Source of the DNA: Bdellovibrionales bacterium
GTDB taxonomy: Bacteria > Bdellovibrionota > UBA1018
Direction: 5' to 3'
NCBI GenBank assembly: GCA_018266355.1
Contig: JAFEAP010000025.1
Span: forward strand, 62,001-126,000
DNA: 64,000 nt
Shown: positions 8,565 to 16,497 of the stretch, one piece after another
How positions within the stretch are numbered: position 1 is the stretch's first letter
Layout: the number at the start of each line of letters is the position of its first letter
Program-made: the position numbers and the translations under genes
The notes under the pieces: generated by a model
What the model was told of the DNA's origin: nothing
Database searches by the model: none
Seen by the model: the letters and a program-made list of their open reading frames with translations, nothing else

Positions 8565-9773
8565 ATGTCGAATACTGATAACGCCGTCGTCCGCAACACC
8601 GACTCCGTCCAAAAAAACAAAGCCCTCGAACTCGCGGTCCAAGCCATCGAAAAACAATTCGGTAAAGGCTCGATCATGCGTCTCGGAGAAGGCGAAAACC
8701 TCGTGCACGACGTGCCGGTGGTCCCGACGGGATCCCTCGGCCTCGATATCGCGCTCGGGATCGGCGGATATCCTCGCGGACGCATCATGGAAATTTACGG
8801 ACCGGAATCTTCCGGTAAAACCACGCTGACCCTCCACGCGATCGCGGAGTGCCAGAAGCAAGGCGGAACCGCCGCGTTCGTGGACGCCGAACACGCGCTC
8901 GACGTGAACTACGCGCGCAAGCTCGGCGTGAAGACCGACGACCTCCTCATCTCGCAACCGGACACCGGCGAGCAGGCGCTTGAAATCGCCGACATGCTCG
9001 TCCGCTCGGGCTCGGTCGATCTCCTCATCATCGACTCCGTCGCGGCCCTTGTGCCGCGGGCGGAAATCGAAGGCGAAATGGGCGACGCGCACATGGGCTT
9101 GCAAGCCCGCTTGATGTCGCAAGCGCTGCGGAAGCTCACGGCGACGATCAACCGCTCGAAGACGCTCGTCATCTTCATCAACCAAATCCGGATGAAGATC
9201 GGCGTGATGTTCGGGAACCCGGAAACCACCACCGGCGGTAACGCGCTGAAGTTCTACTCCTCCGTCCGTCTCGACATCCGCCGCATCGGCGCGATCAAGG
9301 ACGGCGAGAACGTCATCGGGAACCGCACGCGCGTGAAGGTCGTGAAGAACAAGCTCGCGCCTCCGTTCAAGGAAGTCGAATTCGACATCATGTACGGCGA
9401 AGGCATCTCGAAGGAGGGCGACCTCCTCGACCTGGCCGCGAACGCGAACGTCATCGAAAAGTCCGGCACGTGGTACTCCTACAAGGACGAGCGCATCGGC
9501 CAAGGCCGCGACTCCGCCCGGAACTTCCTCAAGGAACGTCCGGAGATGGTCGCGGAAATCCGCAAGCTCGTGCTCGAGAAGAACGGCGTCGGCGTGAAGC
9601 CGGCGGCGTCCACGGCTCCGGCGGCGAATGCCGCCTCGGCCGCTCCGACGAGCATGAAGTCCGGCGCCGGCGCGACGGCGGCGGGCTCTGCGACGTCGAC
9701 CGACCAAGCGGCGGCGAAGGCGAAAGCCATGGCCGCGGCTTCGAAGGCGGCCCAAGCCACGTCGAAGAAATAG
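8565..9773 (+). CDS. recA: Recombinase A
   Basis: 402 residues from the ATG at 8565; the frame is open 54 codons further upstream but homology starts here. Walker A is GPESSGKT (79-86), Walker [11 protein letters not shown], and the L2 loop region contains [20 protein letters not shown]. RecA polymerises on single-stranded DNA, drives strand exchange and triggers LexA self-cleavage. The last 60 residues are an Ala/Thr/Ser/Lys-rich low-complexity tail, longer than in E. coli and lacking its acidic end. A terminator follows directly, so recA is its own unit or the end of a pncC-recA unit. Confidence 0.98.
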   Translation: MSNTDNAVVRNTDSVQKNKALELAVQAIEKQFGKGSIMRLGEGENLVHDVPVVPTGSLGLDIALGIGGYPRGRIMEIYGPESSGKTTLTLHAIAECQKQGGTAAFVDAEHALDVNYARKLGVKTDDLLISQPDTGEQALEIADMLVRSGSVDLLIIDSVAALVPRAEIEGEMGDAHMGLQARLMSQALRKLTATINRSKTLVIFINQIRMKIGVMFGNPETTTGGNALKFYSSVRLDIRRIGAIKDGENVIGNRTRVKVVKNKLAPPFKEVEFDIMYGEGISKEGDLLDLAANANVIEKSGTWYSYKDERIGQGRDSARNFLKERPEMVAEIRKLVLEKNGVGVKPAASTAPAANAASAAPTSMKSGAGATAAGSATSTDQAAAKAKAMAAASKAAQATSKK

Positions 9774-9829
9774 ACCTCGAAAATAGTCGCCTTTTCACGT
9801 CGCTTCGCGCGACGGGCGAGGCGCGATTT

Positions 9830-9867
9830 AAACCCCGGCCACCGAATCGGCGTGCCGGGGTTTTTCT
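9830..9867 (+). terminator. Intrinsic terminator of recA
   Basis: AAACCCCGGC pairs with GCCGGGGTTT over ten bases around a 14-base loop, and TTTTTCTTTT follows. Strong plus-strand terminator 60 bases after the recA stop. Confidence 0.85.
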
Positions 9868-9909
9868 TTTCCCCCGAAGCTCCGCTAATCTCGAACCGCG
9901 TCTGGATTT

Positions 9910-10566
9910 ATGCTTTCCACCGAAGACTCCCACCTCCGCCGCTTCACCGACGAACTCGTCGGCCGTCACGGTTGCCACACGGTAATCCTCTACGGTTCGC
10001 GCGCGCGCGGAGACTTCGGTCCGGAGAGCGATTACGACCTCGCGGGAATCCGCTCGGACGGCGCCGAATTCCGGATCGGTGAATCGCGAGATGGCGTCTA
10101 CCTCGACGCGTTCGTTTATCCCGAATCGGCGTTCGCCAATCCCGAGTCCGACGCGAAACACCTCCGCTTCATCGGCGGGAAAATCCTCCTCGACCGGGAC
10201 GGGTTCGGCGCGAGGCTGATGGATCGCCTCGCGGCCCGGCTCGCGCGCGGCCCGAAAAAACTTTCCGCGGACGAACTCCGCGCCCAGTTCACGTGGGTTC
10301 GAAAAACCCTCGCGCGCGCCCGCCGCGGCGATATCGAAGGCGACTTTCGCCGCGTCTGGCTCCTGCACGAACTTCTCGAATTCGCGTTCGACGCGCGCGG
10401 CGAATGGTACCGCGGCCCGAAAGAATCGTTCCGGCATCTCGCGACGATCGATCCGCGCGTGCATGCGCTTTATGCCGAAGCGCTGAAACCCGGGGCGCCT
10501 TTCGCCGCGACCGAAACCTTCGTCGCCCACCTGCTCGAAAACCTTTCGGAGCCTCATCATGACTAA
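9910..10566 (+). CDS. Nucleotidyltransferase-domain protein
   Basis: 218 residues. The motif ILYGSRARGDFGPESDYDL (residues 25-43) is the GSxxx(D)xDxD signature of the Pol-beta-type nucleotidyltransferase fold (MNT/kanamycin nucleotidyltransferase-like). The second half is helical, like the substrate-binding domain in that group. It could adenylylate a small molecule or protein, or be a MNT-type antitoxin; no HEPN partner lies beside it, which argues against a toxin pair. The end overlaps the start of the methyltransferase gene by eight bases, so the two are coupled. Confidence 0.75.
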   Translation: MLSTEDSHLRRFTDELVGRHGCHTVILYGSRARGDFGPESDYDLAGIRSDGAEFRIGESRDGVYLDAFVYPESAFANPESDAKHLRFIGGKILLDRDGFGARLMDRLAARLARGPKKLSADELRAQFTWVRKTLARARRGDIEGDFRRVWLLHELLEFAFDARGEWYRGPKESFRHLATIDPRVHALYAEALKPGAPFAATETFVAHLLENLSEPHHD

Positions 10567-11419
10567 CACCGCGACCGATTCGAAAGACTACGTCCTCGGC
10601 GTCACCCGCGAGGAATACGAACGCCTCGGACTCCAACACTCCCTCTGGGCTTCGCGCGCGATCCGACTCTGGCGGCGCGCCGGCCTGCCCGAAAAATCCG
10701 CGAAATCGCTGAAGGCGATCGACTGCGGCTGCGGCCCGGGTTTTACGACGTTCGAACTCGCGAACTACCTCGGTCCGAAGTCGCGGGTGGTCGGGATCGA
10801 TAGGGCCGAGCCCTACCTGCTCGCGCTCGAGACCCGCGTACGTGAAGAAACGAAACGCGGCGAAGATTCCCGCCTCGCGAAAATCGAAACGCGCCAAGCC
10901 GGGATCGACACCTTCACCCTCGACGAAAAGGATTTCGACGCCGCTTACGCCCGGTGGATCTTCATCTTCCTGAAGGATCCGGAAGCCGCGATCCGAAACG
11001 TCGCGAGACACCTAAAGCCCGGCGGACTCTTCCTTTTCCAGGACTACGTCGACTACCGAACGATGGCGCTCCACCCGAGCCCGCCGCTTTTTCGGAAGAT
11101 GGTCGAGCAGATCATCGCGAGCTGGGCCGCCCACGGTGGCGACGCGAACGTCGCCGCACGCCTTCCCCTCCTCCTCGAGAAGAACGGTTTCGAAATCGTG
11201 AGCCTCACGCCCCAGATGCGCGTGGGCCGCCCGCACCAGAAGGTCTGGCTATGGCCCGACTCTTTCTTCAAGAATTACCTCCCGATCCTCGCGCGCGACG
11301 GTTACCTTTCGGCCGCGGAGGAGCGCGAGCTCCAAGCCGCGTGGACGAAAGCATCCCGAATGAAAAACGCGTTTTACGTCGGTCCGACGGTCCTCGACAT
11401 CGTCGCTCGGAAACGGTAA
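10559..11419 (+). CDS. SAM-dependent methyltransferase
   Basis: 286 residues with a class I methyltransferase core. Motif I is AIDCGCGPGFTTFELA (residues 56-71), followed by VVGIDRAEPYLL (motif II acidic Asp) and then a conserved KPGGLFLFQDY motif. The substrate is not evident. It overlaps the upstream nucleotidyltransferase gene, which suggests joint expression, and is followed 11 bases later by a DUF2461 gene. No signal peptide or membrane segment; cytoplasmic. Confidence 0.82.
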   Translation: MTNTATDSKDYVLGVTREEYERLGLQHSLWASRAIRLWRRAGLPEKSAKSLKAIDCGCGPGFTTFELANYLGPKSRVVGIDRAEPYLLALETRVREETKRGEDSRLAKIETRQAGIDTFTLDEKDFDAAYARWIFIFLKDPEAAIRNVARHLKPGGLFLFQDYVDYRTMALHPSPPLFRKMVEQIIASWAAHGGDANVAARLPLLLEKNGFEIVSLTPQMRVGRPHQKVWLWPDSFFKNYLPILARDGYLSAAEERELQAAWTKASRMKNAFYVGPTVLDIVARKR

Positions 11420-11430
11420 ACGAGGCGCCC

Positions 11431-12291
11431 ATGAAGAAGGCACGCATCGTGAAATCCGCATCGAAGAAAACCTCCCCCCCCACCCCGACGAAAGTCGCCC
11501 CGGGCTTCACTCCCCGCACGCTCCCGTTCATCGAACGCGCGGGCCGAGCGAAAAAGAACGATTGGCTCGAGAAGAACCGGCCCGAATATCTCGCCGAAGT
11601 CGTCGAGCCGCTCCAAGCGATCGCGCGCCACTTAAAAAAGGAACTCGCGCAGTCGGCGAACGGTTATCATTTCCCCCAGAAGGGCCTCGGCCGGTTGAAG
11701 CGCACGGCTTCTTCCGCCGCCCAGTACGGCAGCCCGTTCCGCGATTACCTTTCCTATTCCGCACGCCGCCCTTCGGGTTCGCGCTTCGACCATAACCCGT
11801 CGATCTTCCTCCTCGTTTATCCGGCGGACGAGGAAGGCGACGAAGTTCTGCTCGCGGGCGGCCTCTATATGCCGTCGTCCCGCCAGCTGAAGTCGATTCG
11901 CCAGGCGATCGCGACGGATGCGAAGCCGTTCGAACGCCTGTTCAAATCGAAGGATTTCTCGGCGCGCTTCCCGGACGGATTCTGCGAGGAGCGGAAGTCG
12001 AAACGCCCCCCGCGCGGATTCGATCCGAATCACCCGAAGATCGAATGGCTGAAGCACCAGGGCTACTTCGTTTGGCGTTCGTATAAAAAGCGCGAGTACG
12101 CTTCGCCGAAATTCGGCGCCCTCCTCGTGAAGGATGCGCGCCAGATCCTCCGACTGAACGCGCTCCTCGACCAAGCGATCGCCGGTCGGTGGGTTACGGA
12201 GGAAAAGCCCGCGAAGCGCACCCCGGTCCGGATCCTCGATCGGCTCGATGAGATCGATGCGCCGGTCACCCCCCGAACGATGGATTTTTGA
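11431..12291 (+). CDS. DUF2461 family protein
   Basis: 286 residues from the ATG at 11431. A basic, Pro/Thr-rich N-terminal extension of about 30 residues precedes the domain. Landmarks of DUF2461 (TIGR02453 type) are present: KNDWLEKNRPEY, FRDYLSYSA, LLAGGLYMPSSRQLKSIRQAI and a C-terminal NALLDQAI. Family members are usually about 220 residues, so the extra length is the N-terminal tail. The molecular role of the family is unknown. It is the last gene of a short plus-strand cluster after recA. Confidence 0.8.
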   Translation: MKKARIVKSASKKTSPPTPTKVAPGFTPRTLPFIERAGRAKKNDWLEKNRPEYLAEVVEPLQAIARHLKKELAQSANGYHFPQKGLGRLKRTASSAAQYGSPFRDYLSYSARRPSGSRFDHNPSIFLLVYPADEEGDEVLLAGGLYMPSSRQLKSIRQAIATDAKPFERLFKSKDFSARFPDGFCEERKSKRPPRGFDPNHPKIEWLKHQGYFVWRSYKKREYASPKFGALLVKDARQILRLNALLDQAIAGRWVTEEKPAKRTPVRILDRLDEIDAPVTPRTMDF

Positions 12292-12437
12292 TTCGTCGCA
12301 TTAGGAAATCGATCTAAAAATCGTTTCTATATCCGATAGATACAAACAGTCTGCGAAATGAAGCGCTGCGTTTGACGCATCGCTATTCACTTGGTAAATC
12401 CGCGCCGTCCGCGTCCTTTACCGGGGGTCTCTTTTCA

Positions 12438-13844
12438 ATGCTTCGTGCGCTCCACCACCTATTCGACCGAGGGCTCGTGTCCGGCCTCGTCGCCGCGCTC
12501 GTCCTGAATCCGCTCGCGGGGCCGTTCGCTTTCGCTCAGGAAAAAGCGCCGGCGACCTTCGCGGAACTCGTTCGAAACACGAAGGAAGCGGAATCGATCC
12601 TGCTGAAATCGGAAGACCTTCACGGCACTCCCGAAGACGAGGGCGCTCCGAGCGCCGATCGCGTTTTCCCGCCGAACGATGCCCGGATCCAGTCCGAGCT
12701 ACTCGACGCTTTCGCCGCCGTCGCGAAATCGATGGAACCGGGCGACGAAGGCCGCGCGCCCGAGGCGTGCGAACCGCTGATACTCTCCCGCCTCGAAAAC
12801 GCGCTCAAGGATCGCGCCCTTCCCTCCGACACCGACGCGGTCCGCTTCGCGCTTCTCCTCCTCCGTGAGAAGAACGCGATCGACGACCTCACCCTCCTCC
12901 CGCTCCTCGCCGCCCACCCCGCCTGGGCGAAAGTCGGATACGACGAAGGCGCGTGGACGAAGAAAGACGCCGAAGGCCGCATCGCGGTTCTCGACTGTCC
13001 CACGGACCAATACCTCCAACTCGTCGGCGCGGTGAAAGCCGCGAAGGGTCGGAAGATGAAACGGAAAGACCTTCGCGCGAAGATCGACTCGCTCGCGAAG
13101 GACCGGAACGACCAAGGCGGCGCCCGATACCTCGCCGTCCAAATCGAGTGGCTCCGCGCGCTCGAATCCGCCGACTACGACGGCGAAACCTCGTTCTCCC
13201 TCGGGCCGGTCCTCTCCCAGGCCGCCGATTCGAAGGACTCCTCCCCGCGCGCCGATCCGACCGACAAACCGACGAAGGTGATGTCGAAAAAGAAAAAGAA
13301 AACGGGAGGCCTCTCGAACCGGCTCGCGCTCTACGCGAAGTACAACAGCCTCCAGATCAACCTGCTCTCGGACGAGTTCAAGAAATTCACCGAGCGCATG
13401 GACCTGCTCACCGCGGAAGCGTCCGTCGTCATCAAGTACAAGGACGGCCGCGAAGACGAGGTCTATGACCTCAGCCCGCAGGAGCAATACCGCATGGCCG
13501 CGAAGATGCTCCACAAGGAGATCGAGGAGCTGAAGCTCTCGGGCATCTTCGCCGGTAAAAACCCGACTTTCGACGACGTCATCGTCGCCTCCGTCGAAAC
13601 CGGCTTCATTCACGCGTCCGAGCTCGACGCCGCGATGGGCGTCGACGACGTGTGGAATCCGAAGGTTTCCGGGTGGACGAAGTTCGTCACCATCCTGAAG
13701 AAGTACGGATCGACGGCCCTCGTCCTGATCCCGACGCCGTACACGTTCTGGGCGTCGCTCGCGATCACGCTCGCCGAGACGCTCATCTCGAAAAAAACCG
13801 CCGGCCCGGGCGAAGCCGACGATCACGGGATTTCGATTTTCTGA
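12438..13844 (+). CDS. Exported protein of unknown function, partner of the following peptidase
   Basis: 468 residues from the ATG at 12438, chosen because it opens a good signal peptide (MLRALHHLFDRGLVSGLVAA ... FAFAQEKA). Longer in-frame starts would bury it. The mature part is mostly helical and charged. A Lys-run (KVMSKKKKKT) sits mid-protein, and a hydrophobic stretch near the C-terminus (STALVLIPTPYTFWASLAI) could be a membrane anchor. No family was recognised. The stop is eight bases before the HEFSH peptidase gene, so the two are surely cotranscribed. Confidence 0.7.
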   Translation: MLRALHHLFDRGLVSGLVAALVLNPLAGPFAFAQEKAPATFAELVRNTKEAESILLKSEDLHGTPEDEGAPSADRVFPPNDARIQSELLDAFAAVAKSMEPGDEGRAPEACEPLILSRLENALKDRALPSDTDAVRFALLLLREKNAIDDLTLLPLLAAHPAWAKVGYDEGAWTKKDAEGRIAVLDCPTDQYLQLVGAVKAAKGRKMKRKDLRAKIDSLAKDRNDQGGARYLAVQIEWLRALESADYDGETSFSLGPVLSQAADSKDSSPRADPTDKPTKVMSKKKKKTGGLSNRLALYAKYNSLQINLLSDEFKKFTERMDLLTAEASVVIKYKDGREDEVYDLSPQEQYRMAAKMLHKEIEELKLSGIFAGKNPTFDDVIVASVETGFIHASELDAAMGVDDVWNPKVSGWTKFVTILKKYGSTALVLIPTPYTFWASLAITLAETLISKKTAGPGEADDHGISIF

Positions 13845-13851
13845 GGCGCCG

Positions 13852-15168
13852 ATGAAAAATCTCTACTCGAATAAAATCCTGAAAAACGCGCTCCTCGCCG
13901 CTCTCGGCGCGCTGACGCTCGCGGGCCTCGGATACGCCGCCGTTTCGGAGAATTACGACGTCGTCGTCCGGAAGAAGAACGGGGGCTACGAAATCGCCTC
14001 CCGTCCGCTCGAAGGATTGATCGCGCGCGACGCCTTCGAGACCGACCACTTCCGCGTGGTTTGGAAGAAGGAAGAGGAAACGCTGACCCTCGACCGCATC
14101 GCGCAGATCGCGGAGGAGACGAAGACGATCCACAAGGACGATCCGCTCTGGGCGGACCGCGACGCCGACCGGATCCGTCTCATGGCCGCGAACGTTCTCT
14201 ATCACGCCGAAGCCGCGCACCGGTTTTTCACCGACCGGCTCGCGTCGGAGGACGTGAAGAAGCTCGAGAAGATCGTCATCCGCCTCGACCTGACGAACAA
14301 ATACAGCCAATTCGAACGCTTCGCGAACGACAATTACCAGCCCCAGTACAACAACGCCCTCTCGATCGAAGCCGGTAAACCGCTCAAGCCCCGTCCGGGC
14401 GTCGGTCCGTGGCAGCGCGAGATCTGGTTCCGCCCGGAAAAGAAGATCCCGATCGGCGAGATCCTCGCCCAGCTCCCGGAAGACCCGGCGAACGCCCAGA
14501 TCCGCGAGGCACGCGCCGAACTCTATCCAATGCAGATCGACCTCGCCTTCCGGAACACGCTCTACGCCGCGTTCCAGTCGCGCCTCGACTCCGCCGGATA
14601 CATCGACAGCATCGTCCGCCAGGGCGGCACGATGCTCCTCATGGAAGGCGCGTTCCAAGTCCTGAAGGTCGTGAACCGCGTGATCATCCCGCAGAAGTTC
14701 TACCTCGAGACCGCGATGGTGCCCGAGATCATCTACCACGAGTTCTCCCACATCGCGCTTTCGGACTATATGCACCCCGACCTCTCGACGCCGGTGAACG
14801 AGGGCATGGCCGACTTCTTCGCCGCGAGCGTCGCGGACAGCCCGAAACTCGCGAAGAAGATCCGCGCCTATTCGACGGCGGTCGGCAAGAACGGGAATAA
14901 GCGCCAGTTCTTCCAGATGGAACTCGAAACGCTCGGAAAGGCCCAGTCCGATTACGTTCTCGGCCTCCTTTGGGGCCTCCGCGACGTGCTCGGCGAGAAA
15001 CCGGCGACGAACCTCATATTCGGCGCGCGGAAGTTCCTCACCACGAAGGACTCCGACATCCGCACGGGGCTCGTGACGGCTCTCCTTCGATCCTGCGAGA
15101 CGGCGTGCGAGTCTCCGCTCCGCGACCGGATGCTGATCCACCAGTACCTTCAAGACCGCGGTCTCTGA
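13852..15168 (+). CDS. Exported zinc metallopeptidase-like protein (gluzincin pattern)
   Basis: 438 residues. An N-terminal hydrophobic segment (about 10-31) acts as signal or anchor. HEFSH at 296-300 gives the HExxH zinc site, and Glu317 in NEGMADFFAA, 17 residues after the second His, fits the third ligand of gluzincins. The rest matches no named family that I recognise. It should act in the periplasm or outside. It follows a helical exported protein by eight bases, perhaps its chaperone, inhibitor or partner. No terminator suited to the plus strand is evident; the hairpin behind it favours the opposite strand. Confidence 0.7.
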   Translation: MKNLYSNKILKNALLAALGALTLAGLGYAAVSENYDVVVRKKNGGYEIASRPLEGLIARDAFETDHFRVVWKKEEETLTLDRIAQIAEETKTIHKDDPLWADRDADRIRLMAANVLYHAEAAHRFFTDRLASEDVKKLEKIVIRLDLTNKYSQFERFANDNYQPQYNNALSIEAGKPLKPRPGVGPWQREIWFRPEKKIPIGEILAQLPEDPANAQIREARAELYPMQIDLAFRNTLYAAFQSRLDSAGYIDSIVRQGGTMLLMEGAFQVLKVVNRVIIPQKFYLETAMVPEIIYHEFSHIALSDYMHPDLSTPVNEGMADFFAASVADSPKLAKKIRAYSTAVGKNGNKRQFFQMELETLGKAQSDYVLGLLWGLRDVLGEKPATNLIFGARKFLTTKDSDIRTGLVTALLRSCETACESPLRDRMLIHQYLQDRGL

Positions 15169-15193
15169 TCGAAGTCCGAACCGCGAAAAGAGA

Positions 15194-15224
15194 AACCCCC
15201 GAGTTCCTTTCGAAACTCGGGGGT
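15194..15224 (-). terminator. Intrinsic terminator of the Tyr/Cys-tail protein gene
   Basis: ACCCCCGAGTT (15195-15205) pairs perfectly with AACTCGGGGGT (15214-15224). On the minus strand the stem is followed by TTTCTCTTTT, so it terminates the minus-strand gene. The plus side lacks a T-run, though the stem may slow transcription from the peptidase gene. Confidence 0.8.
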
Positions 15225-15264
15225 CACCTAGAGACAAAGACTCGAGACTAGTAACTAATTACGA

Positions 15265-15819
15265 TTAGTAGCAGTACGTGTCGCAGTAGTAGTAGCCCCA
15301 GTCGTCGTAGTAACACTGGTCGTAACAATCGTAGTACGACGTCGTCGTCGAGACGTGGAGGTTACCCGTGAGGGCGGCCACGAGGACGACCACGAGCACG
15401 ATGCCGATCACGAGGCCGACGGTCGCTTCGGAAGACCACGAGGTGCCGAGCTTCTGCGACTTGTTGGCGTAATCGACGACGAGCTTGCGAACTTGTTTGT
15501 CGTTGAGTTTGTTGGCCTTCGCGTAGTTCGCGAGGTTTTGGATGTCCTTCGAGGTTTGGGCGTCGAACGCCTTCGCGCTGAGGGAATTGAAGATTTCTTG
15601 GTCCGTCACGCCTTCCTTCTTGAGCTGGTCGAGTTCGGCGGTGAAGTCGCTCATGATCTTCTTCTGAGCGGACATGTCTTTCTGATCCCATTCGACGGTC
15701 AGGCGATACTGGAGATTATCGATCGCGGAGTCGAGGGACGTTTCTTGGGCTTGGACTTGGACCATCGGAAGGATCGCCGCCATCGTGAAGGCGAGAATCC
15801 CGGACGCGAGCTTCTTCAT
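15265..15819 (-). CDS. Small exported protein with Tyr/Cys-rich C-terminal tail
   Basis: 184 residues from the ATG at 15819, preceded by GAGAGGTAAATCCGAA (ribosome site). A signal peptide (MKKLASGILAFTMAAILPMV ... QAQE) leads to a helical domain of about 100 residues, then one strong membrane segment (GLVIGIVLVVVLVAALTG, about 140-157). The last 25 residues contain about ten tyrosines, five cysteines and several aspartates (ends DTYCY). Such a tail could cross-link, bind metal or attach to the surface. No family was recognised. It is monocistronic with its own terminator. Confidence 0.8.
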   Translation of the reverse strand: MKKLASGILAFTMAAILPMVQVQAQETSLDSAIDNLQYRLTVEWDQKDMSAQKKIMSDFTAELDQLKKEGVTDQEIFNSLSAKAFDAQTSKDIQNLANYAKANKLNDKQVRKLVVDYANKSQKLGTSWSSEATVGLVIGIVLVVVLVAALTGNLHVSTTTSYYDCYDQCYYDDWGYYYCDTYCY

Positions 15820-15980
15820 TTCGGATTTACCTCTCAAAGTTACGGGACGCCGAATAGCCTCGGATTCCCGGTGGGACATTGGGACGTTGGGTGAACGTTT
15901 GCACAAACGACTGAGCAACGAATGGACCAACGCTTCAAAATTTTGACGAAATTTAAACGGACTCATTTTCAATCACTTCA

Positions 15981-16014
15981 CGCAGCGCAGCTAATATTGC
16001 GCCGCGTTTTTTAC
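15981..16014 (+). terminator. Orphan terminator-like hairpin
   Basis: CGCAGCGCA pairs with TGCGCCGCG (one A-C mismatch) around a six-base AT-rich loop, followed by TTTTTT. No plus-strand gene leads into it. The surrounding 15820-16173 stretch is AT-richer than average and shows no gene. Confidence 0.45.
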
Positions 16015-16173
16015 CTCCCAAATTGTCGCGTGGGATCGGATTGCCCCGGCCGGGGTGACGAATTCGCGCGCTTGAACCGAAGGTTCGACCTCCAAAAACG
16101 ACTCTTTTTATCAGGTATAACTCTTTGAATCTATTTGGTTTTTTAAATTAATAAGAAAAATTAAAAATTGACC

Positions 16174-16201
16174 TTGCAGTTTTAACGCGATGCGGTATAT
16201 T
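16174..16201 (+). promoter_or_regulatory. Strong sigma-70-type promoter of the candidate non-coding RNA
   Basis: TTGCAG (16174-16179), a 16-base spacer, then TATATT (16196-16201). It lies in a locally AT-rich stretch with an A-tract upstream, like an UP element. Transcription would start near A16208. Confidence 0.65.
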
Positions 16202-16207
16202 GATCTT

Positions 16208-16471
16208 ATCTGGTTCTCCAAAGTGGAACGTTGGATGAAATGGGAACCCAAACTACCCAAAGCGCAGTTTGAACCGAATACGCCGGGACAGACTCGATTC
16301 ATCCGCAAACCGAAGCTTCTGGAAGCCGGGAACGCCTGAATCCCTCTCCGCTCGTTATTAGCCTGGCGACGGAGAGACGACGAAGGAAGGTCCCCCTGAA
16401 ACCTTCTCGACGTCGAGTGTCTCAACAAGAACTGGCCGGTCTGCAGGATGCGGATCGGCCTTTCTGTTTTT
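16208..16471 (+). ncRNA. Candidate structured non-coding RNA, about 264 nt
   Basis: The stretch runs from a strong promoter to an intrinsic terminator and contains no convincing reading frame. Its ends pair: 16210-16217 with 16428-16435 (eight pairs, two of them G-U). Inside are perfect helices 16233-16239/16298-16304, 16249-16254/16266-16271 and 16344-16350/16370-16376, plus an interrupted helix 16376-16386/16401-16413. This is a multi-branched fold with a closing stem. It lacks the conserved cores of RNase P RNA, tmRNA and SRP RNA, and is longer and more branched than typical 6S RNA. It faces the convergent substrate-binding-protein gene, so it is not that gene's leader. Identity unknown. 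Confidence 0.6.
16434..16471 (+). terminator. Terminator of the candidate non-coding RNA
   Basis: GGCCGGTCT (16434-16442) pairs with GGATCGGCC (16452-16460), including G-U pairs, and is followed by TTTCTGTTTTT. It ends 27 bases before the end of the convergent substrate-binding-protein gene. Confidence 0.7.
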
Positions 16472-16497
16472 AGCGACGGGCGACGCTTACGCGAACG

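Noticed and set aside
9910..11419. Nucleotidyltransferase and next gene as a MNT/HEPN toxin-antitoxin pair
   Set aside because: The neighbour is a clear SAM methyltransferase, not a HEPN protein.
16376..16402. Possible RNase P RNA core (GAAGGAAGGTCC resembles GAGGAAAGTCC)
   Set aside because: Only a partial match; the other universal RNase P regions are missing and the transcript is too short.
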